Assembly (NCBI GenBank): GCA_026182355.1
Contig: JAPFBL010000255.1
Coordinates: 2,852,001-2,916,000, forward strand
Origin: Hermatobates lingyangjiaoensis
Lineage: Eukaryota; Arthropoda; Insecta; Hemiptera; Hermatobatidae
Length of the DNA: 64,000 nucleotides
Reading direction: 5' to 3'
In this document: piece by piece, positions 45,431-57,440 of the stretch
Layout of the letters: every line of letters begins with the position of its first letter
Numbering within the stretch: the first letter of the stretch is position 1
Program-made: the position numbers and the translations under genes
Notes under the pieces: generated by a model
What the model was told of the DNA's origin: nothing
The model's input: the letters and a program-made list of their open reading frames with translations, nothing else
Database searches by the model: none

Positions 45431-45434
45431 ACTT

Positions 45435-45955
45435 TTTTACTTTCCTATAAGTAAAGTATAGTGATCGTGGAAAAATTCGATCTCGAGATTTTGACGATAT
45501 TGTATGTTTTGAGGTCCCAAAAGTCGTTTTATGATGTTTTTTCGATGATGTCTGTGTTTATGTGGCTGGGTGGGTGAGTGAGTTAGCATTGCTTGTTACC
45601 ACACTACGGTCCAGAATCGTTGATGGATCAATTTGATATTTTACACAAAAATGGACGCCATAGTGTAGATGACCCCTATTGTTTGGGAAGAATTATGCAT
45701 GGTGGGAAAGTCACTTTTTTTTGTCAAAAACCGGTTTTTAGAAAACATTTTTTTCTCCTAAACTGCTAATGGTTGAGTTTTAAAATTTTGGGATTACCAT
45801 TGACTTTACAAATGGAATAAACTAAAAATATATTCAGACTTTTAAAACAACGGAAATATTTTTTTTTTCAATAAAATGTCAAATTTTTGACTTATAATTA
45901 AATCTGAAAGTTGTGTAGCGATACAAGCCATACCGTTTAACAAATCAAAATGCTC
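45435..45955 (+). mobile_element. Repeat family T, 5' half
   Basis: TTACTTTCCTATAAGTAAAG, GATCGTGGAAAAATTCGATC, GAGGTCCCAAAAGTCGTTTT, GTTAGCATTGCTTGTTACC and GGGAAAGTCACTTTTTTTTG follow the 28.5 kb copy in order. Similarity stops at about 45955, at CAAATCAAAATG. Confidence 0.75.
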
Positions 45956-48480
45956 TAAGCAATCTATATGTTGCACCCTTGTACAAAAATTATTACCAGA
46001 TGTAAATTCTTTTGTATTTATGAATCATATTAACTTTGGTTAATATTGAAGTGTAAAGAACGGACTCTTTTCTTTGAATTGATAATGATTATCTACATAA
46101 ACTATACCGCATAAATTTGCAACATATTGAAAATTAATTTGAAATATTACATGCCAAAGTCTTAATTATTAGTAATCGTGATTCATTTGATTTTTTTTGC
46201 AATGCTGTGACAATGATTACATTTTCCTTGATATTAACAAAAAAGAGATAACTGCATTAATACGAAACATTGATAAGAAAGTCGATATACGTATTATTTT
46301 CATTTTTTATATTTTAATATAAAATTATGTATTTAAAAATTTTTATTTAATATTAATATCAAAAATATAGAATTATTTTTTGTTGGATACAACTCAACAA
46401 ATTTATAGGTCTGATTATTTTATGTTTGATATTTAGTATATTTAGTTCATGATTATTTCCTGTCCATTGTAAACACTGTTTTGATTAGCACCAAATCTCT
46501 TTTATAATTTTTCATCATGGTGCCATTCGATTGCTGTAAGCGTTGGTTTTTTAAATGGAAGTTTAAAAAAAAATTATATAGCAGTTTAAAAACAATTTTA
46601 TTAATTAGATTACGAAGTGATGCACACGTGTGAAATTGTTTTTCTGATTATATCAGTGTTGGAAAAGAAAGGAGGAAAAAACTGCACATCAAAAAGAAAG
46701 TTAGTAAACAATTTTAAAGAAGATTTTATAAATATATTATAAAATATGTTTATTTATTACTTTTGTCAAACAAAATAAGCTTATTTTGAAGTTTTATAAT
46801 ACATTGTATTGAAATATAACTATTAAATAATGAAAAAGAAATGTAGATTGAGAAATGATATAACACATTATAGTAACGCAAACAAAAACATGAGTCATCT
46901 TTACTAATTAGCATAAACATTATTATTAATTAAATATCGTCACGAAAACTTTTAAAGCTAACTCATTTAAATTAATATACAATTACAGTGTAATTTAGAA
47001 AAAAGTTGTTCCCACAAAAAAATAATGTAATATACCTCCATTTCATTATCCAGAGTATTATATAATTAATTGCTTTTCTACATAAATATTAATAACAATA
47101 GATGCAATTCAATAGAATTTTTTAATTTAGAAAGAAAAAGGTAAATAGTAATATTAATAATTATATTTATAGAAAGAAATATTACTAATATTACTAAAAT
47201 CTGTTGTAATATGACTAATGATTCAGTTTTTAATGAAATTGTAACTTTTCTATTGTTCAAAACTTAATATATAAAGTTATAAAGTATTTTTAACAACTAT
47301 AAAGGAAATCAGTAACAGGATATGAACATAACTATTGTTTTTAAACAATATTTCACTGCCAACAAGAAGAAACTGTTATTTTCCAACCATTTTTTGCTTT
47401 AAACTAATTTTAATAATCTAGCTTAAACCTATTTTTTTAAAATCAGCAAATAGTTATAAAATAATTATTAAGCTCATTACTGCTTTTAATTTAATTATTG
47501 ATATATAAAGTAATTAATTTTAAACATTATTTAAAAGGTCAGAACTTTTTTATGGATTAATTCCTTAGGTTGGTTTTGTACGTTATATTTGTTCGTTTAA
47601 TTTTACTTAATTGCCAAATAATAGTTTCTTAATTAATTAATATTACTAATTATAAATAGTTACCTTATAGCATAGCCGGTAAATTGTGATGTTTTTTCTG
47701 AGATTAAAAGATTGCCATTATGTTTTAATATTTTTATCTTTCATTGTTAATACAATGAAACTTAAAGAAAATGTATCATATATCAGATGAAATAATAATA
47801 TATTATAATATAATTAGTATATTATTAAAAAAAAGCCTTTTAAAAATGCTACTAATATATTATTTTTAAATTGTCTTCTTTTTTCTACGATATAAAAGTT
47901 TAATTAAGTTGTTTAATTTATTGAACTCTATATATATAAAGGACTTCAGTTCTTGTGTTAACTAATCCAATATATAATTACTATTAACACATAAGTAGCA
48001 GGACTAAGCAAATGAATTTACGTTTTGAAAATTAATTTTAGATCATTTTCTTAATTTTAATCAAATGTTTTTCTTTTTATAAATAAATCTTGACTTTAAT
48101 ACTATTCTACTATATTAAAATGTTTTTATTATTTATTTATTTGTGTAAAAAAACAGTTATTCTTCGCGTAAGCATATTTCATTGAAATACATAGCAGCCC
48201 CTGTGTTAACAACCTTTAAGCTGGTCTGCACTTAAGTAAGTATTCATGTTGTTCACTGTATTTGTTGTTATTCAATTTTGTGTAATGTTATGAAGTTATG
48301 GTTTTTGTCTGTAAAAGTAAATTTCTTTTGTACATCTGCCCATACTTAAGTAGTATGTCTCTTGGACGAATGATATGGAAGTTAACACCAGCCCACCGTA
48401 AAGTTGTCAGGTTGTAAATGCAGAGCATATTGTGTATTTCAATGAAATACCTATTTACTATAAATATATTATATATAATT
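45956..48480. other. A+T-rich sequence, possibly an insertion within family T
   Basis: No gene seen. One stretch (46750-46795, TTTATTTATTACTTTTGTCA with AAAATAAG and TATTTTGAAGTTTTA) recurs at 48488-48535. It separates a 5' half from a 3' half of family T. Confidence 0.4.
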
Positions 48481-48484
48481 ATTT

Positions 48485-48925
48485 ATTATTTTATTTATTA
48501 CTTTCGTCAAATAAAATAAGAATATTTTGAAGTTTTAAATGGAAAACTTTGCCTTAAATCTTCATTATAGAAGAAAGTTGGATAAACTGTAGTGTTGTGA
48601 TAAACTATTAAAGAGATCTAGTGGCTGTAGCAACAAAAGTTATGTTCTCCTGAAAAAGATTATTTCTTAACACGAAATCTTCACTATTCCTTTACAAAAG
48701 TGTTATTACTGCTGCAGTTATACTAATAGCATCAGTGGTGGGATATACAAATATAAGCGTGTATATTAAATAGCGAATCAATCACTATCTGTACTATCTC
48801 AAAGATTAATAAACATCTACCATTTAGACATATTATACCTAAATGGGACATCGCATATTATATACCCAAGAAGTATGATATTATGTTTACCTATACTTAA
48901 GTTGAGTGTAGGCCACTCCAGATTT
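48485..48925 (+). mobile_element. Repeat family T, 3' half
   Basis: From GAAAACTTTGCCTTAAAT through the small frame at 48642, ACATCTACCATTTAGAC and TATACCCAAGAAG to TTGAGTGTAGGCCACTCCAG, parallel to 29850-30262. Confidence 0.7.
48642..48773 (+). pseudogene. Small membrane-segment frame of family T, early stop
   Basis: MFS is followed by a TGA in place of the conserved Cys codon. The frame then stays open as KRLFLNTKSSLFLYKS and VITAAVILIASVVGYTNISV to a TAG at 48773. The hydrophobic run and downstream residues are better kept here than in the other copies, which hints at a longer ancestral protein. Confidence 0.4.
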
Positions 48926-49179
48926 TAATAATATGATACTCCTCTGAAAGCTAATATTATTATAAAGGATGAAGAAATGTAAATCAAAAAATACCTAAAA
49001 TTTTTTGCAAAATAGGTTCTACTTCTTATTTAATAGATATAGTATATTTTATGGAATATTTCTCTTATTAATAATGTTTAAAGATCTGTTAATTATATCG
49101 TATACTGGATCTTTTTTTTTATGGGTTCCTTTTTTTAACCTTGTAAAGGACGGATTTACCTTATTGTTTTAAAATAGGT

Positions 49180-49370
49180 TTGCTCACGTGTTAGAAGTGT
49201 GGCCAAGTTGATGACGGGATTAGTAAAGTGTTGTCTATTTTTTCTAAATTTAGCTTCACTCGGGAGGAGCGCTCGGTTCACGGCTAGTTGATTATTATAA
49301 CAATACGAAAGGAACCGTCTTGCCCGGCGGAACCGCCCAGGTCTTCAGTCTTAATAGCTGCCTTCTTTTA
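49180..49370. other. G+C-richer island, possible conserved noncoding element
   Basis: Includes CTCGGGAGGAGCGCTCGG, ACGGCTAGTTGATTATTAT and TTGCCCGGCGGAACCGCCC (GGCGG/CCGCC could pair). No frame of note. Candidate only. Confidence 0.3.
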
Positions 49371-49839
49371 ATGTATGTACATGTTTTATCAAGTTATGAC
49401 TTTAAACTCATCTCCTAAAATAAAATAAAATAATATTGTTATAAATTAGCCAAACTAACATAATTTAGAAAGCTCTTTTTCTTGTGTCACAGTAAAAATG
49501 TAAAATTAAGATATTTAACTGAGAAATGTGTTGTTGTTCTTTTCTTTACGATTCTCTCTTTGTTTAGCCGTCATATTCTGAAAAACTTAATCATTGTTAA
49601 AAAAGATTTATTTGCTTATAAAGTTTATTTTTACTACTATTCTCTTGTAACAGACCAATTCTTGCTAGAGCAGAAGAATAAATCTCCTCCATATGCACCT
49701 AATAGGAATAATTACTTGTTCCAGTTGAACAATACTTCAGTTTGTTGTAAACCTAGTAAGTCCCATTCATTTTTATTTACTTATATATTGGTTATTGGTG
49801 CATAATTAACCAATATTTGGTTTTCCTCTATTTTGTAAG

Positions 49840-49972
49840 CCTGTAAAAAAGAATTTAAACTAAAAGCGATATATTAGCATTTGAGAGTTTGATTTGAACC
49901 TGCAAACTGACTGTACTGATTTTATTTTAGTATTATTCTATAAGATGGTCGATATATTATATATATCGTAAG
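49840..49972 (+). mobile_element. Decayed group A terminal repeat
   Basis: TGTAAGCCTGTAAAAAAGAA, TTTAAACTAAAAGCGATA, TTTGAGAGTTTGATTTGA and GATGGTCGATATATTATA follow the group A order (CCTATGAAAAAGG, GAAACG, GAGAGTTTGATTTT, outer end CGATATATTATT). Hammerhead core lost. No partner arm seen. Confidence 0.6.
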
Positions 49973-50984
49973 GGAAAAGAAGTTAATAAGTAATTAGGGA
50001 TTAAAATAAAGCAACTTAGGGAAACGCTATTGAGAACAAATAGTAAAGAGTCTGGAAGGTAATATGACACAGGTGGCACCTATTAAATACTTTCAGTAAA
50101 AAACTTGCCCTAGTTAAGACTATACCTAAATTAGGTTTTAAATTTACGACAAAATGAAGATCACTCATTTGTTTTTATACTGATATCATGAGAAGAATAA
50201 TTTTATGGACAAGGGTGAACATCATTATTTTTTTATACACGTTCATTCTATTATTCTTCTGATGATAGCAGAATGCAGAAATGATAGGGAAATTTGACTA
50301 TCTATTCATAGATTTGTATATCTAATTTTAAAGTTTATTTATTTGTCCGTATGGACAGTCCTTTTTATACTGAAAAACATTACATATACATGTATAGAAA
50401 GATCACATGGGACTGACTGATACCAATGACTTCTATATTTCGACTTTCGTTGACATCAGTGGTAGAAATTATCCACCCGCGAGAGCAAAGACTGAGAAAT
50501 AGAAAGTCCGTTATATTATATTGGACTGTTATATCAAGCGAGGAGAGAAAAAGGAATAGCAAGATAGAGAAGCGATAAAGTAAGAATAGTGGAAGACAAA
50601 CAAAGTAAGAAAATGAAATAATAATACATTTAGTAATTAAAAAGATTGAGTTCGTGGAATGATCTAACAACAAGGAAGTAAATACGTGCGTCCTTGGTGC
50701 TAGATTATCTCCTGGACTCCATGATTATCCATAGGATTATATTATATTTCAATTTATATATGATTTATTTGACTAACAACTATTTCATTTTCTTATTTTG
50801 TTTGACTTAGCTTATATTTGCTTTTATCCCTCTTCTCACTTGCTATTCCATCTCGCTTGCTCAATAAATTTGGGAACACATCCTCTTTAGAAAAAAAAAT
50901 TAAAGAATACAGATGATGTAGAAGTGACGTGTTCACAGACCGTTACGCAGTCTGTATATATATCCAACCGCCGCTTCCCAAGTA
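49973..50984. other. A+T-rich sequence without a gene
   Basis: A 97-codon minus frame at 50380-50673 is Leu/Phe/Ser-rich and unrecognised; I treat it as chance. Confidence 0.45.
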
Positions 50985-51090
50985 CGCTTGGTGCCCCTAT
51001 CTCGACTCTCCTGATGACCGTTTAACCGAAAATTAGAGACTAAGTGTGTTCGTATCTTTATTCTGTGTCTATAGCTTAATGTGAAACGTT
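50985..51090 (+). mobile_element. Group E terminal repeat with hammerhead core
   Basis: GACTCTCCTGATGACCG, TTAACCGAAAATTAGAGAC, AAGTGTGTTCG, TTATTCTGTGTC. CTCTC/GAGA gives four pairs of stem I; the core CTGATGA ... GAAA is complete; AATT is self-complementary. Stem II is poor. Confidence 0.6.
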
Positions 51091-51144
51091 TGTTGTTCTT
51101 TGTAGACAGTTTTCCAGTTGACAAAATATATATATATATATAAC

Positions 51145-51361
51145 AAGATTTCACATAAACACATGAAATAACAATCAATGATCACACCATAATATGAGAA
51201 GGGAAAAAAGTCTAAGATCTTTCAACCGCAACAAGCGGTCTTCGTGAGAGTCAAAAACCCAACTGATAGTACTTGGTTTTTTGACTCTGACGAGGACAGC
51301 TTATTACGGTTGAAAGATCTTAGTCTTGTTTCCCATTTCATATTGTGGTTTGATCATTGAT

Positions 51362-51365
<4 letters not shown>
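51145..51365. mobile_element. Group B inverted pair
   Basis: Left arm AGATTTCACATAAACACATG, AACAATCAATGATCACACC and CTAAGATCTTTCAACCGC; right arm GACTCTGACGAGGACAGC, GGTTGAAAGATCTTAGTC and ATTGTGGTTTGATCATTG. Flanked on both sides by (TA)n (51127-51142 and 51363-51401). Confidence 0.9.
51283..51325 (+). ncRNA. Hammerhead-ribozyme-like motif, group B
   Basis: GACT, CTGACGA, GGACAGCTTATTACGGTT, GAAA, AGATCT, T, AGTC. Stem I is a perfect 4 bp, the core is complete and the palindrome is intact; stem II has mutated in its 5' strand (ACAG for ACCG). Confidence 0.55.
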
Positions 51366-51392
<27 letters not shown>

Positions 51393-51401
51393 TATATATT
51401 C

Positions 51402-52440
51402 GTGTAATTTGGGGGTAGCTCTTCCCTTATTACAAATTTTGTTCAATAGAACGCCATATTATAGGTTTATCATTTTTATGTTAACTTTTTCGTAATTTCT
51501 ACACAGGGTTTTCATCACCTAATTGCAGCAGCAGTCCTTGGATGGTTGGTGTTATGTTCGTCACAACATTTTCGATTCATCTCGAATCATCTTCAGCCTT
51601 GTTTATTTGGACTTGTTTAGAAAAGCATAAACTTGTCCAGTTACTAGTGTTTTAAACCAATGAAGAAAACTAAAGCAAAATTAAATATTCTAGTCCATTT
51701 ATAGTCAAGGTAACTTTATTTTTGACTATGTTTAACCATTTTTATATTTATCCGTTCAATACAAAAAAAATCTTAAATTCACCAAAACACTCTTTTTATC
51801 AGCCCATTTTGTCAAAAGTTGCTATTTTTTGGTATAATTTCATTATGATCGATCTAACGGTGCAATCTGTCTCGTGTAAATAAACTTTCAGAGTAAATGT
51901 CCAAATTATTACATGCTAATGCAGAAAATACCTTTCAGTTGTTTTACAAATGTAAAAGTTTTTTTAAGGGATTTCGTCTATCAGTATTATAATAATCTTA
52001 AAGTTTATTTGTGACTATATGTTGTTTTTCCTATATTTTAATTTATTCCGAATGGTTTTCAATTCGTTTAAAGTTTGTATACCATAGTATTGGTGAAGTA
52101 TGATGTATATACAACCAGACACTTCACTAGTACCAACCGCTTAATATCTGTTATTTTACTACACCGTAAGAACAAAAATTGTACAACTTCTATTTAATAA
52201 TAGTTATTAATAAATGTCAAAACAATGATAAAATTGTATTTGACTTTTTACCATTGAATGTAGAATTCGGTTTCAATTTTTTTTATCTTGAAAATATTTA
52301 TGTCATTTGATAACCCTAATAAATATAATTAGAAGATTTCAGTGTATATAATACAGTGAGCTGACAATGGTGAGTCAAAGATTGGCCATCTCTGAGGGAA
52401 TGAGATTTTCACGGTTTAAAGAAGAAGCAGCTGATGTCCT
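51402..52440. other. A+T-rich sequence without a gene
   Basis: Nothing recognisable. Confidence 0.5.
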
Positions 52441-52605
52441 CTTTCCCTCATTTCAAGGGGAAAAAAGGGATAAGATAAGGAATGGGGTGAGAATAGAATT
52501 AAAGCGAAATAAGGGATGAGAGGGAATTAAATAATGGAAAAAAGGAGTTAAATAAGAAGTGAAAAAAGAAAAGTAATTAAATTTCTTGAATAGGATAAGA
52601 GGTTT
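52440..52605 (+). repeat. Purine-rich tract
   Basis: The plus strand is dominated by A and G (GGGGAAAAAAGGGATAAG and similar) for about 160 bases. Confidence 0.8.
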
Positions 52606-52869
52606 AGGGATCGTAATTATTTGAGAAAGGGCCCAAAGCGCAGGTACAATGTTTTAGAGTGAGTTTATCACAATGACAAATACAAATCTAAAAGAGAATG
52701 TGTATGTAGGTGTGTTAACTGAAAACTGGCTCTTCAAGACCATTAAATGTTTATAATCTCATTCTTATATTAAGTGTACGTTTAATAGAGCTATTTGAAC
52801 TTCTCAAAAATAATTGATGTTTTGTTTTATTTGAGGCAAAGTTTGAGATAGTGGTATAATAATCTAGAC

Positions 52870-53600
52870 CTCTCTTTCTCCTCCGATCACAACCAATCTC
52901 TCTTCTCTGTCGCACACTTGATACCTCTATTCCACTCCTCTCTTTCTCCCTCTCTCTCTCTCTCTATCACTACATCACTCCATGTCACTATCCGTTACTC
53001 TTTCTCACTCCTTGTCCCTATCCTTAACTCCATATATCCGTAAATCACCATATATGTGGCCTTAAGTTTTTGTCTCTCTCTTAACTCCCTTACCCTCCCC
53101 CTCTTGGTCTACTCCTTGTCCTCTCTCTGTAACTCCCATCTCCTTTCACTCCCTCATCTTCCTTCTCCTCTCACTTCCGTAACTCTCTCAATCTCCATAT
53201 ATAGTCTTAAGTTTCCTTCTCTCTCTCTCTCTCTCTCTCTCTCCCTCTCCTTAACCTCTCACTTTCTCACAGTTTTTCTATCGCTCACCCTCCCTCTCTC
53301 TATTCCTCCTCTCTTGATCACCCCATCACTTGTTCCCTCTAACTTATCACCCACATATTTCTCTCCCTCCCTCACTCTCTCTCTCATTCTCTCTACCTAT
53401 CTATCTATCCCTGTTTCTCACGAGCCCCTTTAGCTAAATCTTTTTCTATACTCTTTATATTTGTCTTTTTTCTCATTTCCCTCTCTCTCTTTACCCTCGT
53501 CCTTACTAAATTCCCCTCTGTCGCACTCCATACTCCATTTGTTCCTTTTCTCTCTATCTCGCTTACTATTATATCACTCTCTTTACCTATTTCTGTATAG
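52870..53600 (+). repeat. Pyrimidine-rich (CT)n low-complexity tract
   Basis: About 700 bases almost free of purine runs on the plus strand, with CTCTCT blocks at 52950-52968, 53218-53245 and 53370-53395. Frames of 125 and 72 codons across it are Ser/Leu/Pro strings produced by the CT repeat and not genes. Such mirror-like pyrimidine tracts can form triplex DNA. Confidence 0.9.
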
Positions 53601-53689
53601 AATTTTTATCGTTTTCCCAGTGCGTGCTTTATTTTCTACCCTTAATATAAGTGTTAAGCGTAATATTGTATCAAAATGATCATCATTAT

Positions 53690-55595
53690 TTCATTTAGAT
53701 TATGTTTAAATAATAACACGAAAAAACATGTAGACAACTAAGTATGATGAGAACAAATTATTTTCTGTTTAACTATGTTCAATAAGCTTAAAAAAACTCA
53801 CTAGCATAAATAAAGCACTAAGTTAACCTGTTGGTTTAGTTTAAAGAATAATTACTATTCCAGTCATGATATGATAGAGATGATCTCGTATTCCCTGGAT
53901 GATATCAATTTACCTTCACATCCTTATTATTTGTAATATATTATAAATTGCTTCTGGAAAAATTGTAGAGCCCAGCATGTTATTAAGAGTTATTAATGTG
54001 TACTTTGGTAATGGTTTCCTTTTATTTGTGTACACCTCCTGTTTAATCACAATCTTTCTCAAACCAGAGATTAATTGGTGCGATAGGTGTCTATACCACG
54101 CCAGTATTTTATGAACCTTCACGATTTTGTTGATAATTAATAGGTTAATAATTTCATCCATCCAAGTGAAAGTTCTTACGAAAAGCGCGAAACTGTTATC
54201 TGAAATTTATATATTTCCTCAGACAGACTTGTTTTTTAAATTAACATTATCTAATATTTTTTTTTATAAATAGAATATTTGGTTTCTTAGAATACTTAAA
54301 GTATATTAGCGGTTAGCAAAGATTTATTTATTTTTAAAATGATATATATGCCGTTGTGTTTAAGCTGTTAAGCTCAGATTGATGTGTTGTTTTTTATGAA
54401 GGAGATATCTGATGTAAGAAATCTGAACTCTCTAACTGAAAGCTTCGTATCGTTTTAACATCAAGTACACTACACTGACAGATAATGCATTAACTTTTGA
54501 GAAGCGAAAAATTAACTTTTAGAAACTTTCTAAATGCCTCTTACCAAGAAAGAAGAGTTGCAAGAACAATTGTATAGATCCTTTTGCATATTTGATGCCA
54601 ATACTGTCGATATAACAGCTCTTATGAACTATTGAAGTATATTTTACAACTCCTCTCTACCTGAGGTTATCAGAATTGGTTGCAATAATTTAAAGTAGTT
54701 ATCCCCGTAAAGGAAGATGTACTGTAAAAGTTTTGGGCAGAATTTCTAAAAATTATTGTCGGCTGATTAATATATTAATTGCATTGAATAGAGGAGATTT
54801 CTTTTCTGAGTCAAGAGGCTGGGCAGGCCTTGTGTTTGTTTGATGGGTCCTTGGGAGTGACTTGAGTGGGTCATGAAGATTAAATATCGTTTAAACATCT
54901 GTTTATAATACCTATTCCTTCTATAATACCTATGATGTAGTCGTAAATGCTTTAGTACCTTGTCATTAGACTAAGGTTAGTGCTTTCATTTGCTCTGTAC
55001 TTTAAATATAGAGGCACGGATTTCAATATTATACGCACTTATGGATATATTCTACAAATGTACATAAAGATTGTTACTTTTAAATAATGACGTATTTGTT
55101 TAAATGAAGTAAAGAATGTTTTGAGGCGTTTGGCTCAAGGTCCAATGGCAGTAGGTTTTCCTGGGGCTATATCATTCATGATTGCTTTATATTTCCTTTC
55201 CTTTAACTATGCCAAACAGCAATGGCATTTTTGCGAACTTTACTTTCCATAGGAAGAGGCTAGTTGTGAAACCTCTTGAAAACTGTTTAATCTATAAGAT
55301 AACTGTCACGACTTATCTATTTACATCGCTTGACCTTACTAGATATACATACTTTTTTGTCCAATGATACCACTTAAATTCTTTATACCTATTGTTAGTT
55401 TATGGCTATCCAAGGTGTTAGACCGAGAGTAATGATTCGCATCTTTGTAACGTGGACAATCCGCATTGCCGGAAGTACCAACTACAATGGTGTTACCCAT
55501 GCAATCAGTATCTGTGCCTAATGTTTTTTAACTTTCATCTTCGAATGGAAAGTGATATATTTAACATGTTGTATCCGTTTTTCAGTATATATATA
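53690..55595. other. A+T-rich sequence without a supported gene
   Basis: The minus strand around 53916-54240 reads as an 81-codon frame containing KVHKILAWYRHLSHQLI and EVYTNKRKPLPKYT, with a balanced amino-acid mix. That is unusual here, and it might be a transposon fragment, but I recognise no family. The rest shows nothing. Confidence 0.35.
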
Positions 55596-55599
55596 GTCA

Positions 55600-56420
55600 A
55601 ATGTAAATAAAAAAAAACATACACTTGCACTCTCTAATTTTTCGGAGTCATAAGGAGAAATAAGGGAGGGAAACCTAACTCAGTGGTGCAGGACAGTTTT
55701 GTCTCCAATTCATATTCGGATTATGAGCAGGAATAATTGGCATATTAAAACGATGAATTATTCGAATTGAATTAAGTCAACCAAGTTTCCAATCGTTTCT
55801 GCACCAATTAATGAAATTACTCTATGTATATTTATCTACATTGAACTTCATTTGCTTGTTTGGGATCGATTTTCATCGTAAAAGTATATTTATAAACTAA
55901 ATTACAGAAACAACGCATATAAAATAGATCACCAAAACTCACTACTACATTCCAACTGTCTTGTCATGAGGTAGAAAGATGTGAATTCCTCCGAAGACAA
56001 GTTACGAATGTCACTTGCCTTCATTTGTGTCGTCACTGCTTTTTTTACCTGATGACGAGGCATACAAAATGTAGTAGTTAGTTTTTGGATCCCCATTGCA
56101 TTTTTCTTTCGTGAATTTAGTATATATATATATATATATATATATACTTTTTCGATGAAAATACGATCCGAAATGGACAAATACAGTTCAATGTACATAA
56201 AGAAACATAGAGAAATTAAAAACACACACCTACAGTCTCTAATTTGCGGTTGAACTGTCTTCAGGAGAGATTAGAGAGGGAAACTTGGTCTCCCTTTCTC
56301 TTTTCTCCTGAAGACGGATTACCCGAAAATTTGAGTCTGTATGTGTGTTTCCTTACTCTGTGTGTTACTCTTCTTGAATTTTGAACTCGTATATATATAT
56401 ATATATATATATATATAGGA
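55600..56420. mobile_element. Cluster of group E and F terminal repeats
   Basis: Three units: a minus group E copy (55600-55700, reverse complement CTCCTTATGACTCCGAAAA ... TTAGAGAGTG); a group F inverted pair (55930-56100, with CCTGATGACGAGGCATAC and AAAATGTAGTAGTTAG on the right, their worn complements on the left); and a group E inverted pair (about 56150-56390) between (TA)n runs at 56121-56147 and 56390-56417. No coding sequence. Confidence 0.65.
56305..56335 (+). ncRNA. Hammerhead-like motif, group E
   Basis: CTC, CTGAAGA, CGGATTACCC, GAAA, ATTT, GAG. Stem I CTC/GAG, stem II GG/CC, AATT self-complementary, core complete. Small but well ordered. Confidence 0.5.
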
Positions 56421-57034
56421 CTGTTCATTAAAGTTATTTCTTACTAAAAAAACTTTCTATAATTGTTTTATAAAATCACACATCTCATATATTTTAAAGA
56501 GGATGTAAATATCACAGGGATACAAAGTATAAGGAGCTATTTTTTTTTTTTGTTAGTAGTTTGAAGATCTTTGGCTTTAATATGTCAAGTTCTGATATTA
56601 AAAGCATCTCGGACAACCATAACTGGGTAGGGTTAAGGGAATCGAAACCACCTATCTGATACCAACTTACCGACTAAGTTGTTTTCGTAAGGTTGTTGCT
56701 TTTTGACATTCATCATCATCCCGCTTTCCTTGAACCCTTGTCCTTTTCTCTCTCAGAAGGGCTTCCACCATTTTAAAACAATTTTACGATGGCTGTAAAC
56801 CAGGAGATAACCACTCCATGGGGACACGTCAGTCGTTCATGCCAACTTTATTGCAGCTGTTCCAGCCCCACTCTGACCCTTCAGACGATGTAGTCTCCAT
56901 AGTCACATTTTCATATCTCTAATATTGTAACCCGGATGTCATTAGCATCAACTCTAATTATCGACAAAGAGTTGTCTTTTATTAATAATTAATAGTTTAC
57001 CGTTGTAAAATTAACGGTGTTATTGTATATATTT
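56421..57034. other. Sequence without a gene
   Basis: More balanced in composition at 56620-56940 than elsewhere, but without a frame or repeat I can support. Confidence 0.4.
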
Positions 57035-57440
57035 ATATATAATCAAAATTAAATTTTATCAGGTCTCCGTTAGTTCTTCAGGTTTAAATTAAACTCTCAT
57101 TGCCAACGGTTTGGTTTTTTACTTACAACTTTTTTCATAGGCCTACAAAACAAAGGAAATATAAGAAATAATTCAATCATTCAAAAACCAAACATATATA
57201 AAAATCGCAATTAGTTACAGATAAGAAGTTTCTATTGTAATTTCTTATTTGTAAGAAATTGCGCTTTTTATGTATGTTTGATTTTTGAATGATTGAATTA
57301 TTTCTTATATTTCCTCTATTTTGTAGGCCTATGAGAAAAAAGTTTTAAATAAAAACCGAATCGTTGGCAATGAGAGTTTAATTTGTTCCTGAAGAACTAA
57401 TCGAGTCCTGGTAAACTTTAATTTTGTTCCTATTTCACGG
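57035..57440. mobile_element. Group A palindrome, diverged
   Basis: Arms of about 195 bases centred near 57236. Blocks shared in inverted order: CAAAATTAAA, TTAGTTCTTCAGG, AATTAAACTCTCATTGCCAACG, TTTTTCATAGGCCTACAAA and ATTCAATCATTCAAAAA. Outward reading gives CCTATGAGAAAAAAGTTTT ... AACCGAATCGTTGGC. The same layout as 10013-10397 but with many mismatches, so older. Confidence 0.8.

Noticed and set aside
49482..49805. 107-codon plus frame
   Set aside because: No recognisable motif, no splice or promoter context, composition typical of chance frames in A+T-rich DNA.
53056..53679. Frames of 125 and 72 codons on the plus strand
   Set aside because: They are Ser/Leu/Pro strings dictated by the CT repeat and not by coding constraint.
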